Part shown: positions 35,497 to 43,605 of the stretch, one piece after another
How the letters are laid out: every line of letters starts with the position of its first letter
Numbering within the stretch: position 1 is the stretch's first letter
Assembly: GCA_035359995.1 (NCBI GenBank)
Contig: DAORZT010000004.1
Location: forward strand, 17,638-81,637
DNA: 64,000 bases
Origin: JAKPCT01 sp029553165
Lineage (GTDB): Bacteria; Bacillota; UBA4882; UBA8346
Direction of reading: 5' to 3'
Position numbers and translations under genes: made by a program
Notes under the pieces: generated by a model
Told to the model about the DNA's origin: nothing
Databases searched by the model: none
Seen by the model: the letters and a program-made list of their open reading frames with translations, nothing else

Positions 35497-37956
35497 ATGG
35501 ACGTACAGCGATTTTTAAAAAAACTAACTTCTGATCAATATTATCAAGGACAAATTGCGTTTATCAAAGAGTTACCCAGCCGCGAAGCAGTTTACGGGGA
35601 TGTCAGTCCACCATTACCGGAGACAATCCAACGGTTGCTGTTAGCACGGGGAATTGAAAAACTATATTCGCATCAAGCGGCGGCGATCAATGCCATTAGA
35701 GAGGGTCAACATACCGTTGTAGTTACCGGGACTGCCAGCGGAAAAACGCTCTGTTACCATCTGCCGGTTTTGGAGCGTTTTGTAAACGACCAACGTTCCC
35801 GGGCTTTATTTTTATATCCTACCAAAGCGTTGGCCCAAGACCAGTTGAAGACGTTGCTCCGTCTTACTGAAAACCTCACCGGACTAAAACCGGTGATGGG
35901 CACTTATGATGGCGATACTCCGGTAAGCAGCCGGAAACGGTTACGGGATTCGGGAAATTTTATCCTCATCAATCCGGATATGTTACACCAGGGGATCTTG
36001 CCCAAACATCCGGGATGGTCGCAGTTTTTCGCTAATTTACATTATGTTGTGATTGATGAGGTCCATACATACCGGGGGGTTTTTGGCTCTAATGTTGCTA
36101 ATGTGATCCGGCGCTTAAAACGAATCTGCAGCCACTATGGCAGTCAACCGGTCTTCATTGCTACTTCGGCAACGATCAATAATCCTTTAGAACACGCTCA
36201 GAGTTTACTCGGTTGTGAGATGCAACTGATCAATAACGATGGCGCACCGCGCGGCAGAAAGTATTTTGTGTTCTGGAATCCGCCGCATTTGGACGAAAGT
36301 AAGACCGAACGGAAAAGTGCCAACTCGGAAGCGGCACAGTTAATGACGGAACTACTGAAGGAACGGATCCCGACGATTACTTTTGCGAAAGCCCGGGTGG
36401 TTACGGAGCTGATCTATCGTTATGTCCAGGACCAACTGGAGCGGCAAAGCCCTTCACTTGCGAAAAAGATTCGCGCTTATCGCGGTGGATACTTACCGGA
36501 AGAGCGCCGTGAGATTGAACGACAACTCTTTGAAGGAGAACTCCTTGGAGTTACCAGTACCAATGCCTTAGAGTTAGGAATTGATATTGGACAGTTGGAG
36601 GCTTGTCTGGTGGTTGGGTATCCTGGAACAATTGCTTCCACTTGGCAACAAGCAGGTCGGGTTGGGCGTGCGAAGGAAGATTCATTAGTGATCTTTATCC
36701 CGCATCAAAATCCGATTGACCAGTATTTGATTAAAAATACGGCCTACTTTTTTGAACAGAATCCGGAAACCGCAGTGATCGATCCCAACAATCCTCATAT
36801 CTTATTGGGACACTTGCGAAGTGCTGCGTTTGAAGCACCATTGACAGCCGGTGATTGTTATCAGTTTGGCGAATATGCTTTGGCATTGATGGAACTGCTG
36901 GGTGAGGCAGGGCAACTCAAGGAGATGGGCGCTAAGTGGTACTGGCGGACTACCGGTTTTCCGGCCGCAGATGTTAGTTTGCGGAATATTTCTGATAATG
37001 TCTTTAGTATTGTCGATCTCTCAAACAATAAAGTGATCGGGACACTGGATGAGTTAAGCGCTTATCAGCAGATTTATACCGAAGCGATCTATCTCCATGA
37101 TGGTGAGACCTACTTTGTCAAAGAGATGAATGTACCCCAGAAGATCTCTTATGTTGAAAAACTGGAGGTTGATTACTATACCCAATCAATTACCGAAGTA
37201 CAGATAACCGTCTGTTCAACGGATCTCGAACAGCAGTTGGAGAAGGCAACAGTTGGATTTGGCGGGGTTGAGGTGATGATCAAACCATACCTGTTTCGTA
37301 AGATTAAGTTCGGTTCCCGGGACAGTATCGGATTTGGGAAGATTGATCTTGAACCGCAGGTGATGCAGACCAATGCTTTTTGGTTACTGCCGCCGCCATC
37401 AACCCTTAATCTGGTTAAAAGCTTTGGCAAGGACCCGGTCGAGAGTATGCTGGCAATAGCGAATGTGCTTACCGAAGTTTTACCATTCTTAGTAATGTGT
37501 GATACCAGTGATATTGGATCCATTGTTGATCTGGCTAATCATGGCGCTCCGGCGCTCTTTGTTTATGATAAATATCCGGGTGGCATCGGATTTGCCCATC
37601 GCTCGTTTGAGAAAGTAGCCGCAGTTTGTTTGGCAGCCTGTAATTTAATCACTAGTTGTCAGTGTGATTCAGGGTGTCCGTCTTGTGTTGGTTCACCGTT
37701 ACCACCCAATCCGCAGTTGGATCCGGACACTGCCGGTAAAGGGCGAATCCCTGATAAAGAAGGTGCACTGGTGATCCTTCATGACCTGTTAGGGTTGGAA
37801 CCATATATCCCAACTTCGATCCGGAGCAGTAACAGTAGTGTAAAAAACTCAAGTGATTCGATCGAATATCCGAAACTAGTAAGGTTACCGGAGAAGATTG
37901 AGGAACAACTACGTCAAAAACTGGCAGGTATCAAGCGCAATCCCAAGAATTCTTAA
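35497..37956 (+). CDS. DEAD/DEAH-box helicase with C-terminal cysteine cluster (MrfA/YprA-like)
   Basis: The 819-residue superfamily 2 helicase has a Q-motif region (SHQAAAINAIREGQ), motif I GTASGKTLCYHLPVL, motif II VIDEVHTYRG (DEVH), motif III TSATINNP, and motif VI QQAGRVGRAKED. The C-terminal DUF1998-like region has a four-cysteine set CQCDSGCPSCVG (about residue 725). This is the layout of MrfA/YprA, which acts in mitomycin crosslink repair in Bacillus with the exonuclease MrfB; no mrfB is next to it here. The ATG at 35497 is the best start, though the ribosome site is weak. It is followed by the MTA phosphorylase-family gene after 12 bases. Confidence 0.87.
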   Translation: MDVQRFLKKLTSDQYYQGQIAFIKELPSREAVYGDVSPPLPETIQRLLLARGIEKLYSHQAAAINAIREGQHTVVVTGTASGKTLCYHLPVLERFVNDQRSRALFLYPTKALAQDQLKTLLRLTENLTGLKPVMGTYDGDTPVSSRKRLRDSGNFILINPDMLHQGILPKHPGWSQFFANLHYVVIDEVHTYRGVFGSNVANVIRRLKRICSHYGSQPVFIATSATINNPLEHAQSLLGCEMQLINNDGAPRGRKYFVFWNPPHLDESKTERKSANSEAAQLMTELLKERIPTITFAKARVVTELIYRYVQDQLERQSPSLAKKIRAYRGGYLPEERREIERQLFEGELLGVTSTNALELGIDIGQLEACLVVGYPGTIASTWQQAGRVGRAKEDSLVIFIPHQNPIDQYLIKNTAYFFEQNPETAVIDPNNPHILLGHLRSAAFEAPLTAGDCYQFGEYALALMELLGEAGQLKEMGAKWYWRTTGFPAADVSLRNISDNVFSIVDLSNNKVIGTLDELSAYQQIYTEAIYLHDGETYFVKEMNVPQKISYVEKLEVDYYTQSITEVQITVCSTDLEQQLEKATVGFGGVEVMIKPYLFRKIKFGSRDSIGFGKIDLEPQVMQTNAFWLLPPPSTLNLVKSFGKDPVESMLAIANVLTEVLPFLVMCDTSDIGSIVDLANHGAPALFVYDKYPGGIGFAHRSFEKVAAVCLAACNLITSCQCDSGCPSCVGSPLPPNPQLDPDTAGKGRIPDKEGALVILHDLLGLEPYIPTSIRSSNSSVKNSSDSIEYPKLVRLPEKIEEQLRQKLAGIKRNPKNS

Positions 37957-37968
37957 GGAGGAAAAAAG

Positions 37969-38751
37969 ATGGAGCAGATTAGCTTAGCGTTGATTGGCGG
38001 TTCTGGTTTTTATCAGCCCGGGATGTTGGCGGAGACTCGAAATCAGGAGTTAATTACACCATATGGGAAGGCCAATGTTATCATTGGAAGGCTTAATGAT
38101 AAATCAATTGCTTTTTTGGCACGTCATGGAGCCGGTCATTCTTTGTTACCGCACCAATTAAATTATCGTGCTAATCTTTGGGGTTTAAAGGAGCTTGGTG
38201 TTAAAAGAATATTGGCAACCACTGCGGTTGGTAGTTTACAACCGGATTTGGGACCCGGTTCATTGGTGATCATCGATCAATTTTTGGATTTTACTAAAAA
38301 TCGGCCGTTGACATTTTTTGAAAATAATGATGTCCATCGCGCACATGTTGATGTCACTGAACCATACTGCTCTTATCTGCGGGCGGAATTGAAAGCGGCA
38401 GCCCAGAGAAGAAATATTCCGGTTCGTTTTGGCGGTTGTTATGTTTGTGCCGAAGGCCCTCGCTACGAAACTGCGGCTGAGATCAGGATGTATCGGATGC
38501 TTGGCGGTGATGTTGTAGGGATGACTGGGGTACCAGAGGTGGTTTTAGCCCGGGAATTGGGTATCTGTTATGCTAATATCAGTATTATTACCAATTTTGC
38601 TGCTGGGATCAACCAACAGCCGTTGACCCACAAAGAAGTGGTGGAGGTCATGAATGAAAATCAGGCGAAGTTGCGGACTTTGATTATGGATTGTTTTGCA
38701 GCTGAAGATGGTAATTTTGAATGTAATTGTTGTGGCCGTAGCGAGCAATAA
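37969..38751 (+). CDS. S-methyl-5'-thioadenosine/purine nucleoside phosphorylase (MTAP/PNP family)
   Basis: The family cleaves thioadenosine or purine nucleosides with phosphate in methionine or purine salvage. The 260-residue protein has ALIGGSGFY, FLARHGAGHSLLPHQLNYRA, the CAEGPRYETAAEIRM segment, GMTGVPEVVLARELGICYA and NFAAGINQQPLTHKEV. The TNFAAG segment in place of TNMAAG, and the missing acidic base typical of MTAP, leave methylthioinosine or 6-oxopurine nucleosides possible. The tail has a CNCC cluster. AAGGAGG precedes the ATG; the helicase is 12 bases upstream, so they are cotranscribed. Confidence 0.82.
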   Translation: MEQISLALIGGSGFYQPGMLAETRNQELITPYGKANVIIGRLNDKSIAFLARHGAGHSLLPHQLNYRANLWGLKELGVKRILATTAVGSLQPDLGPGSLVIIDQFLDFTKNRPLTFFENNDVHRAHVDVTEPYCSYLRAELKAAAQRRNIPVRFGGCYVCAEGPRYETAAEIRMYRMLGGDVVGMTGVPEVVLARELGICYANISIITNFAAGINQQPLTHKEVVEVMNENQAKLRTLIMDCFAAEDGNFECNCCGRSEQ

Positions 38752-38756
38752 AAAGA

Positions 38757-38781
38757 GACCGATTTAAATCGGTCCTTTTTT
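38757..38781. terminator. Bidirectional intrinsic terminator
   Basis: GACCGATTTAAATCGGTC is followed by a T run, just after the phosphorylase stop. It overlaps the 3' end of the convergent small zinc-ribbon gene. Confidence 0.85.
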
Positions 38782-38895
38782 ATTGCTGGGAATACCATAA
38801 CGCGGGAAGCTATGGTAGACCTGAAAACATTGCGGGCAGAACCACTTACCGTCAGCTGGAAGGAGACGATGGCGGTTGCAGGTTGGACAAAGCAT
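38764..38895 (-). CDS. 43-residue zinc-ribbon protein
   Basis: The minus strand encodes MLCPTCNRHRLLPADGKWFC and continues PQCFQVYHSFP to a TAA, 43 codons in all. Two CPxC knuckles (C3/C6 and C20/C23) form a rubredoxin-like zinc ribbon. GAGGTGA lies 5 bases before the ATG. The last codons and the stop lie in the terminator hairpin shared with the convergent phosphorylase gene. Function unknown; similar tiny ribbons often bind RNA or act as accessory factors, but nothing here decides that. Confidence 0.75.
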   Translation of the reverse strand: MLCPTCNRHRLLPADGKWFCPQCFQVYHSFPRYGIPSNKKGPI

Positions 38896-39056
38896 CGCTG
38901 TCACCTCTTAACTATAAAGATAGATTATATTATATAAAATGTCTAGTTAAATGATGCTGGGATTTATGTGAAGATTTGGTTGTGGTTTTATAAAATTTTT
39001 CTTGGTGTTCTTTCAATCCCGAAGAGAAATAATAGCTAGGGAAGGAGGGAATGATT

Positions 39057-39224
39057 TTGGCCAAGAAAAATAAAAAACAAAGTTTTACAAACCAAGGGAT
39101 GAATTTTAAAATCGCCCGGGAAACCAATCCTCAGGCAGATCCGGAGTTTGCTTCCGAATTTCCAACCAATACAGGTAAAGCAGGAAAGAATCAGCAGCAG
39201 TCGCAGCAGAAGAATCAACAGTAA
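39057..39224 (+). CDS. Gamma-type small acid-soluble spore protein
   Basis: The 55-residue product starts MAKKNKKQSFTNQ, contains PEFASEFPTNTG (residues 29-40) and ends in a glutamine-rich tail. Gamma-type SASPs such as Bacillus SspE are short, Gln/Asn-rich and carry EFASE sites cut by GPR during germination. Here EFASE occupies residues 30-34. The TTG at 39057 is preferred because GGAGG (39044-39048) lies 8 bases upstream; ATG 39051 is only 2 bases from it. A strong terminator follows at 39241, so it is a single-gene unit. The identity rests on the short motif and composition. Confidence 0.75.
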   Translation: MAKKNKKQSFTNQGMNFKIARETNPQADPEFASEFPTNTGKAGKNQQQSQQKNQQ

Positions 39225-39240
39225 GGATTTTATAATTAAA

Positions 39241-39286
39241 GGGCTGTTGTTAAACTACTTTTCAAGTAGGGCAACGCCCGTTTTTA
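39241..39286 (+). terminator. Intrinsic terminator of the SASP gene
   Basis: An outer stem GGGCTGTTG/CAACGCCC and an inner CTAC/GTAG stem are followed by GTTTTT. The design repeats after gltX at 40963. Confidence 0.85.
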
Positions 39287-39462
39287 TTGATGGGTTAACA
39301 CTCATAAAGTCTTCCCTTAAGATTCAAGGTATGATATTATTATTTGGGATCATTTTGGCATGATTTAGAAACTAAGCAGGACTAATTGATCATACATTTT
39401 GTGGTTAATTTTAATTAAACAGCAAGAGCGATTTAAAAAAGTATTTTGAGGGAGTGGGCTTT

Positions 39463-40935
39463 ATGGATCAACAAGAGGTAAGAACGCGATTTGCCCCGAG
39501 TCCGACGGGGTATCTACATATTGGTGGTGCCAGAACGGCAATTTATGACTGGTTACTGGCAAAACAAAGAGGCGGAAAGTTTCTCTTAAGGATCGAAGAT
39601 ACAGACCGGAACCGTTTTGTCCCGGATTCGTTAGCGGATATAACTGCCAGTTTACGTTGGTTAGGATTGGATTGGGACGAAGGACCGGAGGTTGGCGGTG
39701 AATATGGACCTTACTTTCAGTCAGAACGGTTAGAGATTTACCACCGTTATGCCGAACAGTTAATCAATGAAGGTAAGGCTTATTATTGTTACTGTTCAGC
39801 CGAGCGTCTGCAGGAACTGCGTCAAAGTCAACAGCAAGTTGGATATGATCGGCATTGCCGGGAGCTTAGTGCCGAAGAGCGGCAGCAATTGGAGCAGAGC
39901 GGATGCAAAAAAGTAATCCGCTTTAAGACTCCGTTGTCTGGTAAAACTGTTGTGAAAGACGGAATCCGTGATGAGATGTCGTTTGATAACAGTACATTGG
40001 AAGACTTGGTGTTGATCAAATCTGATGGTTTTCCAACCTATCATTTTGCAAATGTTGTTGATGATCATTTGATGCAGGTTACGCATGTCTTACGGGGCGA
40101 GGAGTGGATTGCGAGCACTCCAGTACATGTTTTGCTGTATCAGGCTTTTGGCTGGGAACCACCTCAATTTGTTCATTTATCAATCTTTCTGTCTCCTGAT
40201 GGAAAGGGTAAGTTAAGCAAGCGTCATGGTGCAACCAGTGCCAAAGAATACCGTGAACAAGGCTATTTGCCGGAAGCTTTATTTAACTTCCTGTTATTGT
40301 TAGGCTGGAATCCTGGTACTGATCAGGAGATCTTCTCTAAGGAGGAAGCGATCGCCAGTTTTAGTCTGGAACGGGTCAATGCTTCACCGGTAAGATTTTC
40401 TACGGATAAACTTAACTGGCTAAATGGAGTCTATATTCGCAAGTTAACCCCTGTTGAGCTGGCAAATCGTTGCCTACCGTTTTTACAAAAGCAAGGATTA
40501 CTGCCCGAACCCTGTCCAGCAGACCGGTTTGATTACCTCGTTTCATTAATGCCATTAGTTCAGGAACGCTTAAAATTACTGACGGAGATTGGTGACTGGG
40601 TTGATTTCTTCCTCAAAGAAGAGATTGAGACACCTGGTGTTGAGTTGTTGATTCCCAAAAAGATGGACCAGGCCTTAACTTTAAAAGTGTTGGAGAGTGT
40701 CTATACAGCTCTTGAAAAAGTAGATGATAGCTTTAATGAGCAAGAACTTGAGGCGGCATTACATCATTTGCCGGAACAATTGGAGATTAAGGCCGGACAG
40801 TTATTTATGCCATTGAGAGTAGCAATTACCGGGAAGACAGCGACTCCCGGCATCTATGAAACAATGCATGCTCTTGGGAAAGGACGCGTTTTAAAACGGG
40901 TACAAGCGGCGATTGGCAGGTTGAGGGAGGAATAG
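39463..40935 (+). CDS. gltX: Glutamyl-tRNA synthetase
   Basis: GltX charges tRNA-Glu and, in most Firmicutes, also misacylates tRNA-Gln for amidation. The 490-residue class I synthetase has RFAPSPTGYLHIGGARTA (HIGH-type signature at residues about 9-21), RIEDTDR, and the KMSKS-type GKLSKRHGATS near residue 250, then the helical anticodon-binding domain. ATG 39463 is preferred over GTG 39454, which directly abuts GAGGGA. Notably, tRNA-Gln and an unusual tRNA-Glu array lie 2 kb downstream. Confidence 0.96.
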   Translation: MDQQEVRTRFAPSPTGYLHIGGARTAIYDWLLAKQRGGKFLLRIEDTDRNRFVPDSLADITASLRWLGLDWDEGPEVGGEYGPYFQSERLEIYHRYAEQLINEGKAYYCYCSAERLQELRQSQQQVGYDRHCRELSAEERQQLEQSGCKKVIRFKTPLSGKTVVKDGIRDEMSFDNSTLEDLVLIKSDGFPTYHFANVVDDHLMQVTHVLRGEEWIASTPVHVLLYQAFGWEPPQFVHLSIFLSPDGKGKLSKRHGATSAKEYREQGYLPEALFNFLLLLGWNPGTDQEIFSKEEAIASFSLERVNASPVRFSTDKLNWLNGVYIRKLTPVELANRCLPFLQKQGLLPEPCPADRFDYLVSLMPLVQERLKLLTEIGDWVDFFLKEEIETPGVELLIPKKMDQALTLKVLESVYTALEKVDDSFNEQELEAALHHLPEQLEIKAGQLFMPLRVAITGKTATPGIYETMHALGKGRVLKRVQAAIGRLREE

Positions 40936-40962
40936 ATTTTCCTAACCATCAAATAAATATTG

Positions 40963-41003
40963 GGCTGTTGCAAACTTTTTCAAGTAAAAGCAACAGCCTT
41001 TTT
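40963..41003 (+). terminator. Intrinsic terminator after gltX
   Basis: GGCTGTTGC (40963-40971) pairs with GCAACAGCC (40990-40998) and is followed by TTTTT. The loop resembles that of the 39241 terminator. Confidence 0.85.
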
Positions 41004-41038
41004 GCTTTCCGATGATGGAAAAACAGTCAAGTGAACGC

Positions 41039-42571
41039 TTATCGATCAAATTTAGGCCCGTTTGATGGCGGTGTTTTGTCTGGTTTATAGTTTGATTTGT
41101 ATTCATTATTCTTTGATTTATAAAAATAATCTTTCTTAAGTTTTTCAATTTGTTCAATAACAGTCTCAGGGTTTTTGATGATATTTTCTAACCCTTTAAT
41201 ATTGATAGATGATTTTTTAACAAATGATTCGGGGCATTGTTCTATTGTGTCAAGAATTTTTATCATATTTTCTCCGGCCTTAATCAAAACGTCTATTTCA
41301 AATGCTGTCTTTTGCAGCTCTTTTTTTACAGGCCCATCCGGTATGATATCGCTTAAACCATCACATTTTTCTTTAATAATTTTTTCTTTGTCGTTACGTA
41401 TTTTAATGAGAAAAGTTTCTAATTTAAAATTTCCCGGTATTAGATTGCTATCTTCAGCCTGTAATTCAGATATAATTTTATTCAGTTCATATTCAGCAGA
41501 ATCAAGATACAATTTTAGTGATTTTTCCTGTAAATGTCCGATCTTTTCAATACATTCCTCTAAATGGCTTTCTATAGCTTTTTGAAAAAACTTAATGTTG
41601 TACTGCTTACTGGTTGGATTAGGATTTTTCTTTGCAATTTGTTCTTGAGAAGCGCTGAATTTTCCCTCAATTGTTTTGCTTGGATTTTCTTCTTTTATGA
41701 GCTTATCCAGTCGAAGGAGGTCGTTGATAAGCTGTTTTTCTTTAAATAATTCTTCATTAATTGCTGCAATTAATTCGTTTCTTTTCTGTATCGATCCTCC
41801 ATTTAGATCAGCACCATTTTTCTCAAGTTCATTCATGATGGATGATTTTTGTCGCGTAAGACCTTCGGCATCAGTTTCAAGCCCTCCGGGAATAAGAAGC
41901 GTCGTTGTAGCTCTATTTTGAGGAGGAATAGTTTTGATGGCGATTTTAATATCTTCCAGATGAAGTTTGGTTTCTTGATCGGGATTTTCATTTAGTAGTG
42001 CATTAATTTTCATGGATAATTGATCGAGAGGAATCTGGACGCTAATCTGTTCATTGATGCTTTTATATTGTTCTTCAATTGAGTTTCTGTCCAATGGGCG
42101 ATTCAACCGAATGGTCTGATTGGTTTCATTAGTGTAATTATTAATAAAGCGTTCAAGGTCCTTTTCTAAATTAATATAATCATTTTTAAGCTCATCATCA
42201 TAAAAATATGGATTAGAGCTTTCGTTAAGATGTCTGTTAAATTGTTGCAGTTTGGTCAGGAGTTCGGAGAGCGGAACATCTTCTTTTAGTGCTTCTTTAA
42301 GAGCAGGTATTTGCTGATATAACGACTCCATATTGATACTGAATTCATCGGGAAGATTGATTTCAATTTGTTGATCCGGATTCTTTTCAAGAGCAGCATT
42401 GATATTATTGCGTAATTGTCTAAATTTGGTACTACGAATTATAGCATTGAGAAATTGTTGATCTTTAATCAAAGCCGGAGATTCACTGCCTGCTAAATTC
42501 TTGACTTCTTCATTAAGGATCTTAATATACTCATCAATTTTTACGCTAATTTTTTTCAATTCATATTGCAT
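41039..42571 (-). CDS. Unknown 510-residue helical, coiled-coil-rich protein
   Basis: I do not recognise this protein. It has no signal peptide or membrane segment and is very rich in Lys, Glu, Asn, Ile and Leu, with long helical stretches suggesting coiled coils. There are degenerate internal repeats: NAALEKNPDQQIEINLPDEF near residue 57 and NALLNENPDQETKLHLEDI near 187, each followed or preceded by a VPLSEL- or IPLDQL-type helix. The C-terminus is low complexity (YKPDKTPPSNGPKFDR). AAGGAG precedes the ATG. It is a lone gene beside the tRNA array, with more AT-rich codon use than its neighbours, which hints at acquisition. Confidence 0.6.
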   Translation of the reverse strand: MQYELKKISVKIDEYIKILNEEVKNLAGSESPALIKDQQFLNAIIRSTKFRQLRNNINAALEKNPDQQIEINLPDEFSINMESLYQQIPALKEALKEDVPLSELLTKLQQFNRHLNESSNPYFYDDELKNDYINLEKDLERFINNYTNETNQTIRLNRPLDRNSIEEQYKSINEQISVQIPLDQLSMKINALLNENPDQETKLHLEDIKIAIKTIPPQNRATTTLLIPGGLETDAEGLTRQKSSIMNELEKNGADLNGGSIQKRNELIAAINEELFKEKQLINDLLRLDKLIKEENPSKTIEGKFSASQEQIAKKNPNPTSKQYNIKFFQKAIESHLEECIEKIGHLQEKSLKLYLDSAEYELNKIISELQAEDSNLIPGNFKLETFLIKIRNDKEKIIKEKCDGLSDIIPDGPVKKELQKTAFEIDVLIKAGENMIKILDTIEQCPESFVKKSSINIKGLENIIKNPETVIEQIEKLKKDYFYKSKNNEYKSNYKPDKTPPSNGPKFDR

Positions 42572-42775
42572 GAAGCTACTCCTTGAAAAATATACAGTAA
42601 TTTTGATAATAACTGATTTATATTCAAATTCTTCTTATTGGTCAAGGATACCTTCATTTAGGGGATTAGATTTTCAAAGTTCTCTGTGAAAGATTGAACA
42701 GAGACAATTAAGTGTCATTAAATTACTTGATAATGGCATCTTAATGATTGGTATTATCTGCTATTATTCTGTACC

Positions 42776-42804
42776 TTGACTTAATCAAGCGTAGCTGATA
42801 TAAT
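42776..42804 (+). promoter_or_regulatory. Predicted sigma-A promoter of the tRNA cluster
   Basis: TTGACT (42776-42781), a 17-base spacer and TATAAT (42799-42804) lie 48 bases before tRNA-Gln. The rest of 42572-42852 is AT-rich and shows nothing else. Confidence 0.85.
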
Positions 42805-42852
42805 ATATTGTGCACATAAAAGCGTGTTAAATGCTATCGACTAATCGTGCCT

Positions 42853-42923
42853 TGGGGGATCGTCTAGTGGTAGGACAACGGGTTCTGGCCCCGTCAGCGA
42901 GGGTTCGAGTCCTTCTCCCCCAG
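42853..42923 (+). tRNA. tRNA-Gln (anticodon CTG)
   Basis: The acceptor stem TGGGGGA/TCCCCCA, D arm, anticodon stem ACGGG/CCCGT with loop TTCTGGC (anticodon CTG), and T loop TTCGAGT all pair correctly. The discriminator is G and CCA is encoded at 42924-42926. Confidence 0.9.
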
Positions 42924-42965
42924 CCAATGAAGATTTAGAGGCATTGTCAAACGAAAAGCTAAAAT

Positions 42966-43018
42966 GGTCTTATCGTCTAGAGGCGTCGTTTGCAAAGCAA
43001 ACGCAGACACCGCCCTCT
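42966..43018 (+). pseudogene. tRNA-Glu-like unit with a D-loop hairpin insertion, cut by the gap
   Basis: The unit follows tRNA-Glu to AGAGGC, then has GTCGTTTGCAAAGCAAACGC in place of CTA, and resumes with AGACACCGCCCTCT up to the N run. The insert contains a perfect GTTTGC-AAA-GCAAAC hairpin. Confidence 0.8.
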
Positions 43019-43118
43019 NNNNNNNNNNNNNNNNNNNNNNNNNNNNNNNNNNNNNNNNNNNNNNNNNNNNNNNNNNNNNNNNNNNNNNNNNNNNNNNNNN
43101 NNNNNNNNNNNNNNNNNN
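43019..43118. other. Assembly gap (100 N)
   Basis: Exactly 100 N inside the tRNA-Glu array, probably a placeholder of unknown true length where near-identical units could not be resolved. Confidence 0.99.
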
Positions 43119-43154
43119 CGGCGAAATGTAGGGTCAAACGAAAGTATAAATTAT

Positions 43155-43214
43155 GGTCTTATCGTCTAGAGGCGTCGTTTGCAAAGCAAACGCAGACACC
43201 GCCCTCTCACGGCG
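43155..43214 (+). pseudogene. tRNA-Glu 5' portion with D-loop hairpin and lost 3' part
   Basis: The unit has the same D-loop insert as the 42966 unit and an intact anticodon arm up to GGCG. Then AAATGTA replaces GAGACAC, and GGGT joins directly to CAAACGAA, as if about 20 bases of T loop and acceptor strand were deleted. It cannot fold as a tRNA. Confidence 0.8.
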
Positions 43215-43245
43215 AAATGTAGGGTCAAACGAAAGTATAAATTAT

Positions 43246-43318
43246 GGTCTTATCGTCTAGAGGCCTAGGACACCGCCCTCTCACGGCGGAGACACGGGTT
43301 CGAATCCCGTTAAGACTA
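43246..43318 (+). tRNA. tRNA-Glu (anticodon CTC), the only intact copy
   Basis: Acceptor GGTCTTA/TAAGACT (G1-U72 wobble), D arm with AGAGGCCTA, anticodon stem CCGCC/GGCGG with loop CTCTCAC (CTC), and T arm ACGGG/CCCGT with TTCGAAT. The discriminator is A and CCA is encoded at 43319-43321. Confidence 0.92.
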
Positions 43319-43331
43319 CCAAACGAATTTC

Positions 43332-43355
43332 AACCACGGTTATTCCGTGGTTTTT
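43332..43355 (+). terminator. Intrinsic terminator after tRNA-Glu
   Basis: AACCACGG and CCGTGGTT flank TTATT and are followed by a T run. Confidence 0.85.
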
Positions 43356-43405
43356 GTATTGTTGGAGATAATAGTCAAAACGAAATTTTAAAGAAAAGTA
43401 AATAC

Positions 43406-43510
43406 GGTCTTATCGTCTAGAGGCGACGTTTGCAAAGCAAACGCGGACACCGCCCTCTCACGGCGGAGACACGGGCATCTTGACAAAGATAACGAATCCC
43501 GTTAAGACTA
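43406..43510 (+). pseudogene. tRNA-Glu with hairpin insertions in both the D loop and the T loop
   Basis: All stems of tRNA-Glu are retained (acceptor GGTCTTA/TAAGACT, anticodon arm with CTC, T stem ACGGG/CCCGT, CCA encoded). The D-loop CTA is replaced by GACGTTTGCAAAGCAAACGC, and the T-loop TT by CATCTTGACAAAGATAA, which contains an ATCTT-GACA-AAGAT hairpin. The insert removes T54 and psi55, so without processing it should not be a normal elongator tRNA. A terminator follows, as after the intact copy. Confidence 0.8.
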
Positions 43511-43522
43511 CCAGCAAAATTT

Positions 43523-43547
43523 AAACCACGGAAAACCGTGGTTTTTT
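43523..43547 (+). terminator. Intrinsic terminator after the doubly inserted tRNA-Glu copy
   Basis: AAACCACGG and CCGTGGTTT flank AAAA and are followed by TTTT; it is a diverged copy of the 43332 terminator. Confidence 0.85.
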
Positions 43548-43605
43548 GTATTGCAGGAAATAATTGTCAGGAAATTGGGACGAAATTTTGCAGAAAAGAA
43601 AATAT

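Noticed and set aside
39287..39462. A possible T-box or other leader upstream of gltX.
   Set aside because: No T-box sequence, specifier loop or terminator/antiterminator pair is visible in this AT-rich stretch.
41175..41921. Several plus-strand frames rich in Ser, Phe and Leu.
   Set aside because: They are antisense to the 510-residue protein, and their hydrophobic look comes from its Lys/Glu-rich codons.
42944..43222. An open frame running through the N gap in the tRNA array.
   Set aside because: It consists of tRNA-derived repeats and undefined bases and has no ribosome site.
42944..43320. The repeated units looked at first like a CRISPR array.
   Set aside because: The repeat is a recognisable tRNA-Glu sequence, there are no unique spacers of even length, and no cas genes are in the window.
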